Positions 8,991 to 17,533 of a stretch of 64,000 nt of DNA are shown here, piece after piece. Made by a program: the position numbers and the translations under genes. Source of the stretch: Moanibacter sp964542645 (GTDB lineage: Bacteria > Verrucomicrobiota > Verrucomicrobiia > Opitutales > UBA2987); assembly GCA_964542645.1 (NCBI GenBank), contig CAZIUG010000008.1, forward strand, positions 558,001 to 622,000, given 5' to 3'. The notes beneath the pieces are model-generated. The model was not told where the DNA came from and searched no databases. It was given only the letters and a program-made list of their open reading frames with translations. Numbering within the stretch: position 1 is the first letter of the stretch; each line of letters starts with the position of its first letter.

Positions 8991-10445
8991 ATGACATTAC
9001 ACGTTCGAATAAGCACCCTCGTCTTGTTCGCCGGTGTTTTACTCTACTGGCTCTTTGCCGACACATTAAGTCGGCACGGGAAGATCAAAGATGAGCAACC
9101 ATTGGTGGTGGCTCATTGGGGCGGCTATCAAGCCTATCAGATGTGGAAGGAGATCTTTGCGGCGTTTCGTCTGAAACATCCGGAGATCGAGTTTGAAAGT
9201 CGCCATATGCCATCGACAAGGTACCACCAGAAGATCCAACAGCAGATTGTCTCCGACACGGCTCCTGATCTTTTCATGATGGAGAATGAATCCTTTCCAA
9301 AACTAATTAAATCGGGCAAGATCGAGAACATTTCTCCCTTTGTGAAAGCAATGGGTCGATGGGGAGAAGACGGGGAGGATTTGAGGAATCAGTACTGGAA
9401 TACTGCAATCCGTGATTTCGGCGAATTCAATTCGGCTAATGGGGACTGGGAGCAATGGGGCATGCCGTTGTATGGCGGGTGTAACTTGCTCTTCTACAAT
9501 AAGGCGAATTGGAGTCGCGCCCAAATTCGGGTCAGCGAGAACCCCGATTCTCCCGGCCTCATAAAATCGAATTCGGGTTGGTGGTACGTCAATGACGAGA
9601 AGTGGAACCTGGACGAATTCATTGCGGTCTGCAAGCGGCTGACCATAGATCTGGACGGAGATGGTCGAATCGATCAGTACGGACTATTCGTACCTCAGAA
9701 GCATTGGCAGACCTTTCACTGGATCATGGGGGCAAGCTTTTTGGACGAGACCTATACGCGGTCCACGTTCTATGGGCCGGAATGCGAAGCCTCGTTGGGA
9801 CTCTGGCAAGATTTCCACCTCAAGAGCAAGGTTATGCCCACCCCTTCTGCTCTGAGCGCACTGAATACAAATACCGGGTTCTTCACCGGCATGATCTCAA
9901 TCTTGAACACTAACACCTCGGCTCTGATGTTTCTGAATGCGACCGAGGTGGACTATGATACGCTGCATCTCCCCAGGGGCAGTAGCGGAAGGCGTTACAC
10001 TCGTTTTTTCTGGGAAGGCATGGCTATGAGCAGTCTGTCTCAAAAAAAAGCTGAAGCGTGGATAATGCTCGATTTTCTGACCTCTATCGAGGCGCAGAAG
10101 ATCATCGCTGACTACCAGATGTCTCTGCCAAGTCTAATCGCCTCGGAACCGTACTTTCTGAAGGGCGGAAAAGATCAGGCCCGAGACGTGGATTTGCACA
10201 AATTTATCGAAGCAGCTGAGAGCTATGCTAGACGCCAGCCTATTAGTTTACACTGGGGGCCGATGACTCGAGCGCTTACCAGATGCTGGGAGTCCCTCAT
10301 CAGTCAAAACGAGGAATTCCGGATGACCCCTCGACAGGCCATTGCTCGGTATCTTTTCGAAAGTCCCGACCTCTCAGAAAAACTACCGCCGATTGACCCT
10401 GCCGCCGCCGAAGAGTATAGACCGGACTGGGAAGCAATACGCTAA
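8991..10445 (+). CDS. Extracellular solute-binding protein (ABC sugar-binding, family 1 type)
   Basis: A 484-residue protein with a hydrophobic N-terminal signal/anchor (LVLFAGVLLYWLFA, residues about 11-24). A periplasmic binding fold follows: VVAHWGGYQAYQMWKEIFAAFRL opens lobe one, and the HPEIEFE and DLFMMENESFPKLIKSGKIENISPF segments are typical of MalE/UgpB-like proteins. A DLDGDGRIDQYGLF segment resembles the Ca-binding-like insert of many sugar-binding proteins. It should capture an oligosaccharide or other solute in the periplasm. No permease or ATPase gene lies next to it, which is unusual. There is no lipobox Cys, so it may be anchored by the uncleaved helix. Its codon use is richer in G-ending codons than most neighbours, a weak hint of transfer. 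Confidence 0.85.
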   Translation: MTLHVRISTLVLFAGVLLYWLFADTLSRHGKIKDEQPLVVAHWGGYQAYQMWKEIFAAFRLKHPEIEFESRHMPSTRYHQKIQQQIVSDTAPDLFMMENESFPKLIKSGKIENISPFVKAMGRWGEDGEDLRNQYWNTAIRDFGEFNSANGDWEQWGMPLYGGCNLLFYNKANWSRAQIRVSENPDSPGLIKSNSGWWYVNDEKWNLDEFIAVCKRLTIDLDGDGRIDQYGLFVPQKHWQTFHWIMGASFLDETYTRSTFYGPECEASLGLWQDFHLKSKVMPTPSALSALNTNTGFFTGMISILNTNTSALMFLNATEVDYDTLHLPRGSSGRRYTRFFWEGMAMSSLSQKKAEAWIMLDFLTSIEAQKIIADYQMSLPSLIASEPYFLKGGKDQARDVDLHKFIEAAESYARRQPISLHWGPMTRALTRCWESLISQNEEFRMTPRQAIARYLFESPDLSEKLPPIDPAAAEEYRPDWEAIR

Positions 10446-10658
10446 AGAATGGAAGATTTGGGCTTGCCTGAAAATGGTGAACTTGGAGTAATAGACCCCG
10501 CTCCACGTATTTCTGAGAAGTTTGCGTTCATTGGTTCTTTCCAATTTAGGAAGATTCTTCTTCCCTTGTATCATTTGTGCTCTTCTGTATCCTTGAGGGG
10601 TAGAAAATCAAGAGTGCTTGAATGATTGATACCCTGATTCATTGATAATAAATAAGAT

Positions 10659-10733
10659 TGCTCGGTAGCTCAGCGGTAGAGCAGGTGGCTGTTAACCACT
10701 TGGTCGCAGGTTCGAATCCTGCCCGAGCAGCCA
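10659..10733 (+). tRNA. tRNA-Asn (GTT), CCA encoded
   Basis: A full cloverleaf folds by eye. The acceptor TGCTCGG pairs with CCGAGCA. The D stem is GCTC/GAGC. The anticodon stem GGTGG/CCACT carries loop CTGTTAA with anticodon GTT at 10691-10693. The T stem GCAGG/CCTGC carries loop TTCGAAT. The discriminator G is followed by an encoded CCA at 10731-10733, unlike the tRNA-Sec gene in this window. An AT-rich stretch just upstream probably contains the promoter. Confidence 0.97.
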
Positions 10734-10868
10734 TTTTGCCATTCCAAATAGCTGTGGAAAACCATGGAAGGCAGGAGTTAACATTTTGGTTAGAATGGCT
10801 CTACTTTTTGTTCAAGACCGAGGACTTGACAACTTTTGTATAGTGAGCGTGTGTGCAGATCGTCCATA

Positions 10869-11225
10869 ATGAAAGCCGTCAGAAGTTTATTGCATTTGCT
10901 CTCAGCTGCTACCGTCTTGCTTTTGCTATATGCAGGCAGCAGTGGTGATCTGCACAGGCTGCTTCATGAGCATGGAGACAAGGCTGGATCGGGATCCCCC
11001 TATGAAGGTTCCTGTAATTCTAATTCCGATGATCCATTAGATGAAAGTTCCTGCAACAGCAGTTGTGCTGTTCTTCTATTCTCCAGCGGTCTGGTCCTGA
11101 ACAATCCAATTGAGCCTATACCCGTCGAAAGGCATCTGCTGGCGATCCATATTGACAGAACGCCGGACAAACTGGTTCAAGGGGTCCAGATACCGACACA
11201 AGCCCGGGCACCACCGGTTCTCTGA
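10869..11225 (+). CDS. Small exported Cys/His-containing protein, metal-uptake partner
   Basis: A 118-residue protein of no recognised family. Residues 1-25 look like a signal peptide (LLHLLSAATVLLLLYAG). The mature part has a His-containing LHRLLHEHGDK segment, then two Cys clusters in a Ser/Asn-rich linker (GSCNSNSDD and SSCNSSCAV) and a hydrophobic patch LLFSSGLVL. It lies 86 bases before a TonB receptor with a His/Glu-rich loop. Small exported His/Cys proteins of this sort often precede metal receptors, so a periplasmic zinc or other metal-related role is inferred. The start at 10869 puts the signal peptide at the amino end. Confidence 0.55.
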   Translation: MKAVRSLLHLLSAATVLLLLYAGSSGDLHRLLHEHGDKAGSGSPYEGSCNSNSDDPLDESSCNSSCAVLLFSSGLVLNNPIEPIPVERHLLAIHIDRTPDKLVQGVQIPTQARAPPVL

Positions 11226-11311
11226 AAAATGATCCATTTCCATTGGCCTGCCAATTCTGAGCAATCAGATGAGCATGCCTTCGCCTTTTTCATCATTTTA
11301 AGAGAACCCTC

Positions 11312-13399
11312 ATGCAATTTTTCAGAAAATCCAAATCGAAATCCGTTAGATCCGCCATTCTTGGCTCAATCGCTTTCTTACCATCCTTTTCGCTGGCTGA
11401 CACTAGAACCAGCGATCATTCACATTCTAAAATCCATGAACTAGACCCATTTGTCGTTAACGCTTCCCTTACTCCACGGAGTAGTCGTGACATGCTAACA
11501 CCTACCACGGTGGTTGCTTTGGATAAGCTCGAAATCAGCTTGGCACCCACACTTGGCGAAGCGTTGGACAACCAACCGGGCGTGAACTCTACTGCCTTCG
11601 GCGCAGGGGCCAGCCGACCCGTGATCCGCGGACTGGAGGGTAACCGCCTACGAGTGATGGAAAGCGGAGTGGACATCGGGGACCTCTCTGCTGACAGCCC
11701 CGATCATGCTGTTTCCTTGGAACCGTTCTTCATCGAGCGTATCGAAATCCTGCGCGGTGCGTCGACACTTCAATTTGGCAGTTCTGCGATTGGAGGTGTC
11801 GTCAATGTCATCGACACCCGTATCCCCCGCACCCGACCTCCGAAGAATTCCTCACTGGAAGCCATAACAGATTACCAATCATCAGCTGATGGGTGGAGTT
11901 TTGGTGGTCTGACAACGGTTTCCATACAGGGTATTGCTGTTTCGGTAAGCTACCTAGACAGGGACCACAACGATTACTCGATTCCCGGGCATCCCGATCA
12001 TGATGAGGAACAAACGGAAATCCTTGAGAATTCATTTCTGGAATCCAAAGCCACCTCTGTAGCTCTTTCATGGTTCGCCTCCGGAAGTACGCGGTTCAGC
12101 ATCGCTCGGACAACCTACGAATCCCAGTATGGTGTTCCCTGGCACGAGCACGGCACGCACGAGGAGCATGAAAATGAAGAAAACCACGAAGAACATAAAG
12201 AAGAGGAATTGCATCACGAAGACGATGAGCATGGCATCTCCATCGATCTAAACCAATCGACAGTGGATCTTGATTTTGAGCATACCATCGAAAACTCTTG
12301 GCTAAATGCAATTGAAGGAAGATTGCGGCATGTCGAATATGATCACCAGGAACTGGAGGGGGACGAAATTGGAACCGACTTTAACCGTGAATCCACAGAG
12401 GCCCGTCTTATCGCCACCTATCTTACCGGACCGAATGACCAAGGAGCATTTGGCATACAGTGGCTATCACTCGACTCCATGGCTGTCGGTGAAGAATCGC
12501 TCACTCCAGACTCGACCACAACAGACACAGCGCTGTTCCTATTGCAGGAAATGCAGATCAATAATATCCGCGTTGAAGGAGGCATACGAGTGGAACATCG
12601 GGAGATCCAAATAACGGATGACGAAGGTTACGATGGCTGGGCACTCTCAGGATCACTTGGTGCAAAGATTCAATTGACTGAACATTGGTCGATTGGGACT
12701 CTTTTCAATCACGCTGAGCGGCATCCCGTGGCGACAGAATTGTATGCATCTGGCCCGCACGCTGCTACCCAGCAATTTGAGATTGGCGATTCATCCTTCG
12801 ATTCTGAATCAGCCAATGGTATTGATTTATCGCTTCATTGGGATGCAAGCGACTTGAGCGCCAGCCTAACGGCTTTTCATACTGATTTTTCCGATTTCAT
12901 CTACGCTGCTCCAACAAAGGATGAGCAACATGGATTTCGCGTGTACCAGTATACACAGGCAGACACAACCTTCTATGGTCTCGAGGCTGCATTGACCTGG
13001 CATGCATGGCAGGCTAGCAATGCCTATTTCGACATCAGTTTTCAAGTAGACACCGTGAATGCCAATATCGAGAAAACCAACGACCTCCTGCCACGGATTC
13101 CCCCATTGCGTCTCGGACCCCGGGTACAATTCGGATCCAAGGACTGGATGATCAATTCGTCTATTCTCCATAGTTTTCCCCAAGATAGGACATCACCATT
13201 CGAAGCCTCCTCCGATGCCTACACCAATTGGTCTGCATCCTTGCTAATCGATTTACCATTCCAAACAGGTAATTGGCATCTCATTGTCAGTGGACGAAAC
13301 CTGCTGGATGAAGAAATTCGTCCCCATACGTCTCCTCTGAAGGAGGTTGCTCCGGCTCCGGGTAGGCACGTGAAACTTACTCTTTCAACCGCCTTTTAA
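11312..13399 (+). CDS. TonB-dependent outer-membrane receptor, ZnuD-like with His-rich loop
   Basis: A 695-residue TonB-dependent receptor. After a signal peptide (AILGSIAFLPSFSLA) and a TonB-box-like LDPFVVNASL comes the plug domain (LGEALDNQPGVNSTAFG, RPVIRGLEGNRLRVMESG, IERIEILRGASTLQFGSSAIGGVVNVID). A beta-barrel follows and ends in an aromatic terminus (LTLSTAF). Around residues 275-310 a loop is extremely rich in His and Glu, from HEHGTHEEHE to EELHHEDDEHG. His-rich loops of this kind are known in ZnuD, the neisserial zinc receptor, so zinc uptake is the best guess. The upstream small His/Cys exported protein fits. Other divalent metals are not excluded. Confidence 0.88.
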   Translation: MQFFRKSKSKSVRSAILGSIAFLPSFSLADTRTSDHSHSKIHELDPFVVNASLTPRSSRDMLTPTTVVALDKLEISLAPTLGEALDNQPGVNSTAFGAGASRPVIRGLEGNRLRVMESGVDIGDLSADSPDHAVSLEPFFIERIEILRGASTLQFGSSAIGGVVNVIDTRIPRTRPPKNSSLEAITDYQSSADGWSFGGLTTVSIQGIAVSVSYLDRDHNDYSIPGHPDHDEEQTEILENSFLESKATSVALSWFASGSTRFSIARTTYESQYGVPWHEHGTHEEHENEENHEEHKEEELHHEDDEHGISIDLNQSTVDLDFEHTIENSWLNAIEGRLRHVEYDHQELEGDEIGTDFNRESTEARLIATYLTGPNDQGAFGIQWLSLDSMAVGEESLTPDSTTTDTALFLLQEMQINNIRVEGGIRVEHREIQITDDEGYDGWALSGSLGAKIQLTEHWSIGTLFNHAERHPVATELYASGPHAATQQFEIGDSSFDSESANGIDLSLHWDASDLSASLTAFHTDFSDFIYAAPTKDEQHGFRVYQYTQADTTFYGLEAALTWHAWQASNAYFDISFQVDTVNANIEKTNDLLPRIPPLRLGPRVQFGSKDWMINSSILHSFPQDRTSPFEASSDAYTNWSASLLIDLPFQTGNWHLIVSGRNLLDEEIRPHTSPLKEVAPAPGRHVKLTLSTAF

Positions 13400-13526
13400 T
13401 CATGGGTAAATGACCCTTTCGAACCACGAATACATTTTTGCCACGGATTCAATCGGTCCTTAATCTGAACAAATCTGGTCTAGAGCTCGAATTTATACCT
13501 ACATGGAATGAGCTGCCATTGGACGC

Positions 13527-14642
13527 CTACAGCATCCGAACGACCAAATCTCCCACAATATACGCGACAATAGCCACCCCAAGTCCAACAGCAAACATAT
13601 CAGCTCCACTGCGAATAATACTCCGGCCCGTAAAGATGCTACGCGTTGCTCCCACGACAAAATGGGATAACATGGAAACAGCGAAGGAGGTCACGATGGC
13701 GGACTTACCTTCGAGAAAGAAGAAGGGAGCGACTGGAATAAGCGCACCAACCGCCGTGGCTAGCCCAGTGACCCATCCCTCCTTTATGGGTGTGGTGTGG
13801 AGATCTCCAATTCTAAATTCTTCTCGGACCAATTCCTGAAGCGCCCTCTCAGGGTCCTGCATCACCACACTCGCAAGTTCCCTCGCCCTATCTTCATCCA
13901 TTCCTTTCGACCGGTATATCAGAGTTAGTTCATCCTCCTCAAGTTCCGGCATGAGCTTGATCTCCTCCTTCTCCATTTCAATCTCATGGGCATAAACCTC
14001 CCGCTCGCTCTTAGCAGCAAGGTAACCGGAGGAACCCATAGAGAGCGCATCTGCAATCATTCCAGCGATACCTGTGACTAAGATCAGTCGATAGTCCACT
14101 GACGCCCCAACAACTCCTGCTACAAGCCCGAAATTCGCTGTAAGTCCATCATTGAATCCGTAAACAACATTGCGCAAAAAACCACCTGACTCGATCCGAT
14201 GCCAGGGCTCCCCTGTTTTATCTGCAATCCCGCTCAATGTCAGCGCGTGTTGAGCTGACTCTTTGGCCAGTAATAGCGCCGCCTCCTTTGGATTCTCACT
14301 TTCACTCTGATTATAGAGAGCCAGATATCCTTTCACTTCCTGGCCCTCTTCCTTTAGAAGCATCTCTAAAAGCGAACCCGGCCCGTATCGGGAAGCAAAC
14401 CAGGCTAATAACCGAGCACGCAAAGAGGGTCTCGTCTCAGGAACCGCAAAGCCCTCATCAGAAATCAAATTTCTCCAAATACTGGCATGTCGATCTTCAA
14501 CTTCGGCAAGTTTTTGATAGATACCCGACCTCTTCGAATCCAACTCAAGTTCAGCCAGCCTTCGATAAAGGAAGGCAGCATCCGCCTCGTCCTGAAGATG
14601 ATCCTTCCAGACGGTCAAATCCCGTTTTTCAGCTAATGCCAT
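13527..14642 (-). CDS. Ferritin-like/VIT1 membrane iron (manganese) transporter, MbfA-like
   Basis: A 371-residue protein with two parts. Residues about 1-150 are a rubrerythrin/ferritin-like helical domain with the metal-ligand pattern of Glu residues and an ExxH (LQDEADAAFLYRRLAELE and LAEVEDRH). Residues about 155-371 are a CCC1/VIT1 domain with membrane segments (YGFNDGLTANFGLVAGVVGA, LVTGIAGMIADALSMGSSGYLAAKSE, a cytoplasmic Glu-rich helix, and three C-terminal helices). This architecture matches MbfA, a membrane ferritin that exports iron. ATG 14642 is preferred: it overlaps the end of the upstream cupin gene by 10 bases and fits the domain start, while an earlier in-frame codon at 14672 lies deeper in that gene. 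Confidence 0.88.
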   Translation of the reverse strand: MALAEKRDLTVWKDHLQDEADAAFLYRRLAELELDSKRSGIYQKLAEVEDRHASIWRNLISDEGFAVPETRPSLRARLLAWFASRYGPGSLLEMLLKEEGQEVKGYLALYNQSESENPKEAALLLAKESAQHALTLSGIADKTGEPWHRIESGGFLRNVVYGFNDGLTANFGLVAGVVGASVDYRLILVTGIAGMIADALSMGSSGYLAAKSEREVYAHEIEMEKEEIKLMPELEEDELTLIYRSKGMDEDRARELASVVMQDPERALQELVREEFRIGDLHTTPIKEGWVTGLATAVGALIPVAPFFFLEGKSAIVTSFAVSMLSHFVVGATRSIFTGRSIIRSGADMFAVGLGVAIVAYIVGDLVVRML

Positions 14643-15154
14643 ATCTCGATCAAAGGCCCTCTCTCCCCACAAAAAGGATCCATCGGGGGAAGAGGAACAC
14701 GAGCAATAATCTCATCCTCTCCCGGCCGCTGTCCCTTCTGACCATAGCACATATCCATCCGTTGACCCCGCGGATAGGCTCCCACCACTCCGAATCGAAA
14801 ACTTGATCCCAGATTCTTATGAACTACTCCAGATGGAATAACCACCGCATCCCCTACTCCTACCTCCTTTTCAATTCCATTTTCTCCGCCAAACTGAAGG
14901 ACAGCAGTTCCATTGTATATCCCAAGTACCTCGTGAGTGTTGGCGTGGTAGTGATGGAAACCGTAGACCCCGTTACGCCAGCTGTGGACCCACCCATTCT
15001 CAGCCAATAGTTCTTCGAATGCATCTGCCGTTACTTTTGACGGCGGAATCACCCTCTGGTAATAGAGCAAGGGCAGTGTCCCGTCGGTTGACATTTTCCC
15101 GGTACCACCTAGAGGGAAGCTACTGACATTAAGTTCTTGGGGTTCTATTCGCAT
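14633..15154 (-). CDS. Cupin-domain protein (YjlB-like)
   Basis: A 173-residue single-domain cupin resembling B. subtilis YjlB. The cupin motif 1 is in YGFHHYHANTHEVLGIYNGTA, with metal ligands His-x-His and Glu. Motif 2 is GDAVVIPSGVVHKNLG. The family-specific LPLLYYQ and NGWVHSWRNGVYGF segments and the VGAYPRGQ tail are present. The ATG at 15154 has a GAGG box just upstream; an earlier in-frame start at 15202 is less likely. The gene overlaps the MbfA-like transporter by 10 bases, so the two are coupled. The function of YjlB-like cupins is not established. Confidence 0.8.
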   Translation of the reverse strand: MRIEPQELNVSSFPLGGTGKMSTDGTLPLLYYQRVIPPSKVTADAFEELLAENGWVHSWRNGVYGFHHYHANTHEVLGIYNGTAVLQFGGENGIEKEVGVGDAVVIPSGVVHKNLGSSFRFGVVGAYPRGQRMDMCYGQKGQRPGEDEIIARVPLPPMDPFCGERGPLIEIWH

Positions 15155-15304
15155 TAACCTCGGCTCTAATATCGTCTGGAGAATTTTAGTTCTGCCGTCC
15201 ACAAGAATTTAATTTCGGCAAGCCTCATTGGATCTAAGGCTTCTGCTAACCCGAAAAAATCGGCTGCCTAGCCAAATCACCCAAAGTTCTTTCTTAATTA
15301 GACT

Positions 15305-16057
15305 TTAACCCGCCTCCTCGATTCTTTGCTTAAAATCATTCGCCCCATCCTCCAACCAACCTGCTACGCTGGTCATGACTACCTTAACTCCGGCCGAGAC
15401 AAAGTCAGCGACATTGCTATTATTTGTCAAAGTCCCTGCGATGCGACCTGCCGCCTGGATGCGTTCGAGACTCCTGAAGATTGTATTTTGTACTTCAGGA
15501 TGACTCATATTACCGATGTGCCCCATTGAAGTCGCCAGGTCCGAAGGCGCTACAAAAAAAACATCTATGTGTTCTGTGGTAAGTATCTCATCCAAATTCT
15601 CAACCGCGACAATATCTTCGATTAAAGCAATAAGCAATGTCTCATCGTTAGATGTTTCAAAGTAGTCGCTCACCCCGAATCCCTGCCGGCTCGTGTACAT
15701 CCCACGACGACCAATCGGAGCAAATTTACCGCCCTCGACAAGGTTCTGTGCTTCTTCCTTGGTATCCACATGCGGCACCACGATCCCTTGTGCGCCCCGA
15801 TCCAGAGTTCGGTAAATCAAAGCCTGATCGTTGCGATTAATGCGACATACCGACGTCATGCCCCAGATATCACAGGCCCGCGTCAAGTTTCCGAGGTCCG
15901 CTGCGTCAACTGCACCGTGTTCCCCTTCTAACCACACACCATCAAACCCGTTGGGCCCGAAAGCATCTATATCGTCGGGGTGCGTAATTCCAGAAACTAT
16001 ACTAGCGACTTCACCCTTCGCTATTTTTTCTTTTATTCTGTTGGGACGAATCTTCAT
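15305..16057 (-). CDS. HpcH/HpaI family aldolase (2-keto-3-deoxy-sugar-acid aldolase type)
   Basis: A 250-residue class II pyruvate aldolase of the HpcH/HpaI family. Visible marks are DGVWLEGEHGAVD (metal-site Glu), CRINRNDQALIYRTLDRGAQGIVVPHVDTKEEA (catalytic Arg region and barrel strands) and VFFVAPSDLATSMGHIGNMSHPEV. It should cleave a 2-keto-3-deoxy acid to pyruvate and an aldehyde, the usual last step of non-phosphorylative sugar-acid catabolism. This fits the nearby enolase-superfamily sugar-acid dehydratases. The gene is leftward, with a TTCTCCTTAAG-type plus-strand context that contains an AAGGAGA ribosome site. Confidence 0.88.
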   Translation of the reverse strand: MKIRPNRIKEKIAKGEVASIVSGITHPDDIDAFGPNGFDGVWLEGEHGAVDAADLGNLTRACDIWGMTSVCRINRNDQALIYRTLDRGAQGIVVPHVDTKEEAQNLVEGGKFAPIGRRGMYTSRQGFGVSDYFETSNDETLLIALIEDIVAVENLDEILTTEHIDVFFVAPSDLATSMGHIGNMSHPEVQNTIFRSLERIQAAGRIAGTLTNNSNVADFVSAGVKVVMTSVAGWLEDGANDFKQRIEEAG

Positions 16058-16567
16058 TGTTTCTCCTTAAGCTTGAAGTTTACGCTATGCCACCGTTGGT
16101 GGCGTCCTTTGAAATATCACTCATTTTCGCCCAAAGGGAAAGGGTTTTTTCCATGTCTGTTTTCACAAGGTGGTAAGCACCGGAAGCCGTTCTCGTCCTC
16201 CTCCTATTCTTTATCGCCTTAAACCAAGACCCCAACGATAAAGATTTCGAATTGGATCCCCCCAGCGGCAGATCGGCAACAATTGTACTCCATAATCTCT
16301 CAGCCTAAACAAAATTAAAAATTTCCCTTGTTCAGTAGGGAAAGGTCTACTTAGACAAAAGCTTGTAGTGCCAGTTAATCATTTCCACCAACAAGGAATC
16401 AAACGAACACGACATACCATCACAAAAACACTCAAAGCAGCGTCTGCTCTTTTACTGAATTCTTCGCCAGGACCTGCCCCATATTTAGTTCCAAAAGCCG
16501 CGGATTGAAATTCATTTGATTCTGTGTTGTGATCATCAACGAAATTACTATTTCGGCAATATTAATT
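16058..16567. promoter_or_regulatory. 510-base divergent intergenic region with small palindromes
   Basis: This region separates the leftward aldolase from the rightward aldo-keto reductase and should hold both promoters. It carries GCCACC-GTT-GGTGGC at 16089-16103 and GTCTA-CT-TAGAC at 16345-16356. The second resembles the short dyads bound by GntR-type regulators of hexuronate or lactate genes, but no regulator gene is nearby. No ORF looks real. Confidence 0.35.
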
Positions 16568-17506
16568 ATGAAATACACAAAATTAGGGAGAACTGGATTG
16601 AGAGTTTCCAAACTCGGGTTCGGAACCGGCGGACACTTTTGTTTAGGCCAAAGGGATGGTGTACCGGAACCGGAAGTCCATAGGCTTATTCGTGAGGCAT
16701 TGGACCTTGGGTACAATCTTTTTGATACATCCCCTGATTATCTGGACAGTGAATTGATCCTAAGACGATCTTTGAAAGGAGTACCACGTGATCGCTATTT
16801 TCTGAGCGATAAGGTAGTCGTGAGCGACGAGAAGAGAGGGATCCCAAGTCCAACCCAAATCAGACAATCGGTTGAATACAGCCTGAAGAGACTAGGAATC
16901 GATACTCTAGATATCCTTCTGATCGCAGGTTCATGTCTCTCCAGTCACTTTGAAAGGGTACGGAACGAGCATTTCCCAGTTCTCGATAAGTTAAAAAAAG
17001 ATGGAAAAATTCGCTTCGTAGGCTCTTCGGAGAAATCATCTGTCGACGGCCCACATGACTGGCTTAAAAGGCTGCTCGAGGCCGACCTCGTCGACGTAGT
17101 TATGGCAGGATATAATATCTTCAACCAGTCGGCAGATAGGAGCATATTTCCATTATGCCAAAAGAAGAATGTTGGGGTTCTCAGCATTTACACCGTCCGC
17201 AACGCTTTTCGTGACAAGGAACGGCTCATGGAGACCATTGCGGACTTAAAGTCCCGTGGTCTCCTGGAAGACAAATTTACTACAGAGGAGTTCCTCGCGT
17301 TGATTCCAAGAGAAGAAACACTGGCTAGTGTAGCTTACAAGTTCGCCGCTGCCAACAAAGCTGTGACCACTACGATGGTGACGAGCAGCAATATTGCCCA
17401 TCTTAGAGAAAATAGTTCCATATTCGCCACTCCAGCTTTGCCAGATGATCTTATTTCCAAGTTCCGGGAACTTTTTAATAGAATCGCTATTCCCGTTGGA
17501 ACCTAA
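16568..17506 (+). CDS. Aldo/keto reductase
   Basis: A 312-residue NADPH-dependent aldo/keto reductase. KYTKLGRTGLRVSKLGFGTGG opens the barrel. NLFDTSPDYLDSELILRRSLKG carries the catalytic Asp/Tyr, DRYFLSDKV the Lys strand, and SLKRLGIDTLDILLIAG the next barrel strands. The fourth tetrad residue, usually His, appears replaced or shifted (DILLIAGSC), so activity may differ from the family norm. ATG 16568 gives the standard family start. It lies 28 bases before an enolase-superfamily dehydratase and is probably in its operon, suggesting a role in sugar or sugar-acid interconversion. Confidence 0.85.
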   Translation: MKYTKLGRTGLRVSKLGFGTGGHFCLGQRDGVPEPEVHRLIREALDLGYNLFDTSPDYLDSELILRRSLKGVPRDRYFLSDKVVVSDEKRGIPSPTQIRQSVEYSLKRLGIDTLDILLIAGSCLSSHFERVRNEHFPVLDKLKKDGKIRFVGSSEKSSVDGPHDWLKRLLEADLVDVVMAGYNIFNQSADRSIFPLCQKKNVGVLSIYTVRNAFRDKERLMETIADLKSRGLLEDKFTTEEFLALIPREETLASVAYKFAAANKAVTTTMVTSSNIAHLRENSSIFATPALPDDLISKFRELFNRIAIPVGT

Positions 17507-17533
17507 TGAGGGTTAACTTCTTCTTTATAAATC

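Noticed and set aside
13438..13839. 133-codon rightward frame across the 3' end of the MbfA-like gene
   Set aside because: It is the antisense shadow of a well-supported gene.
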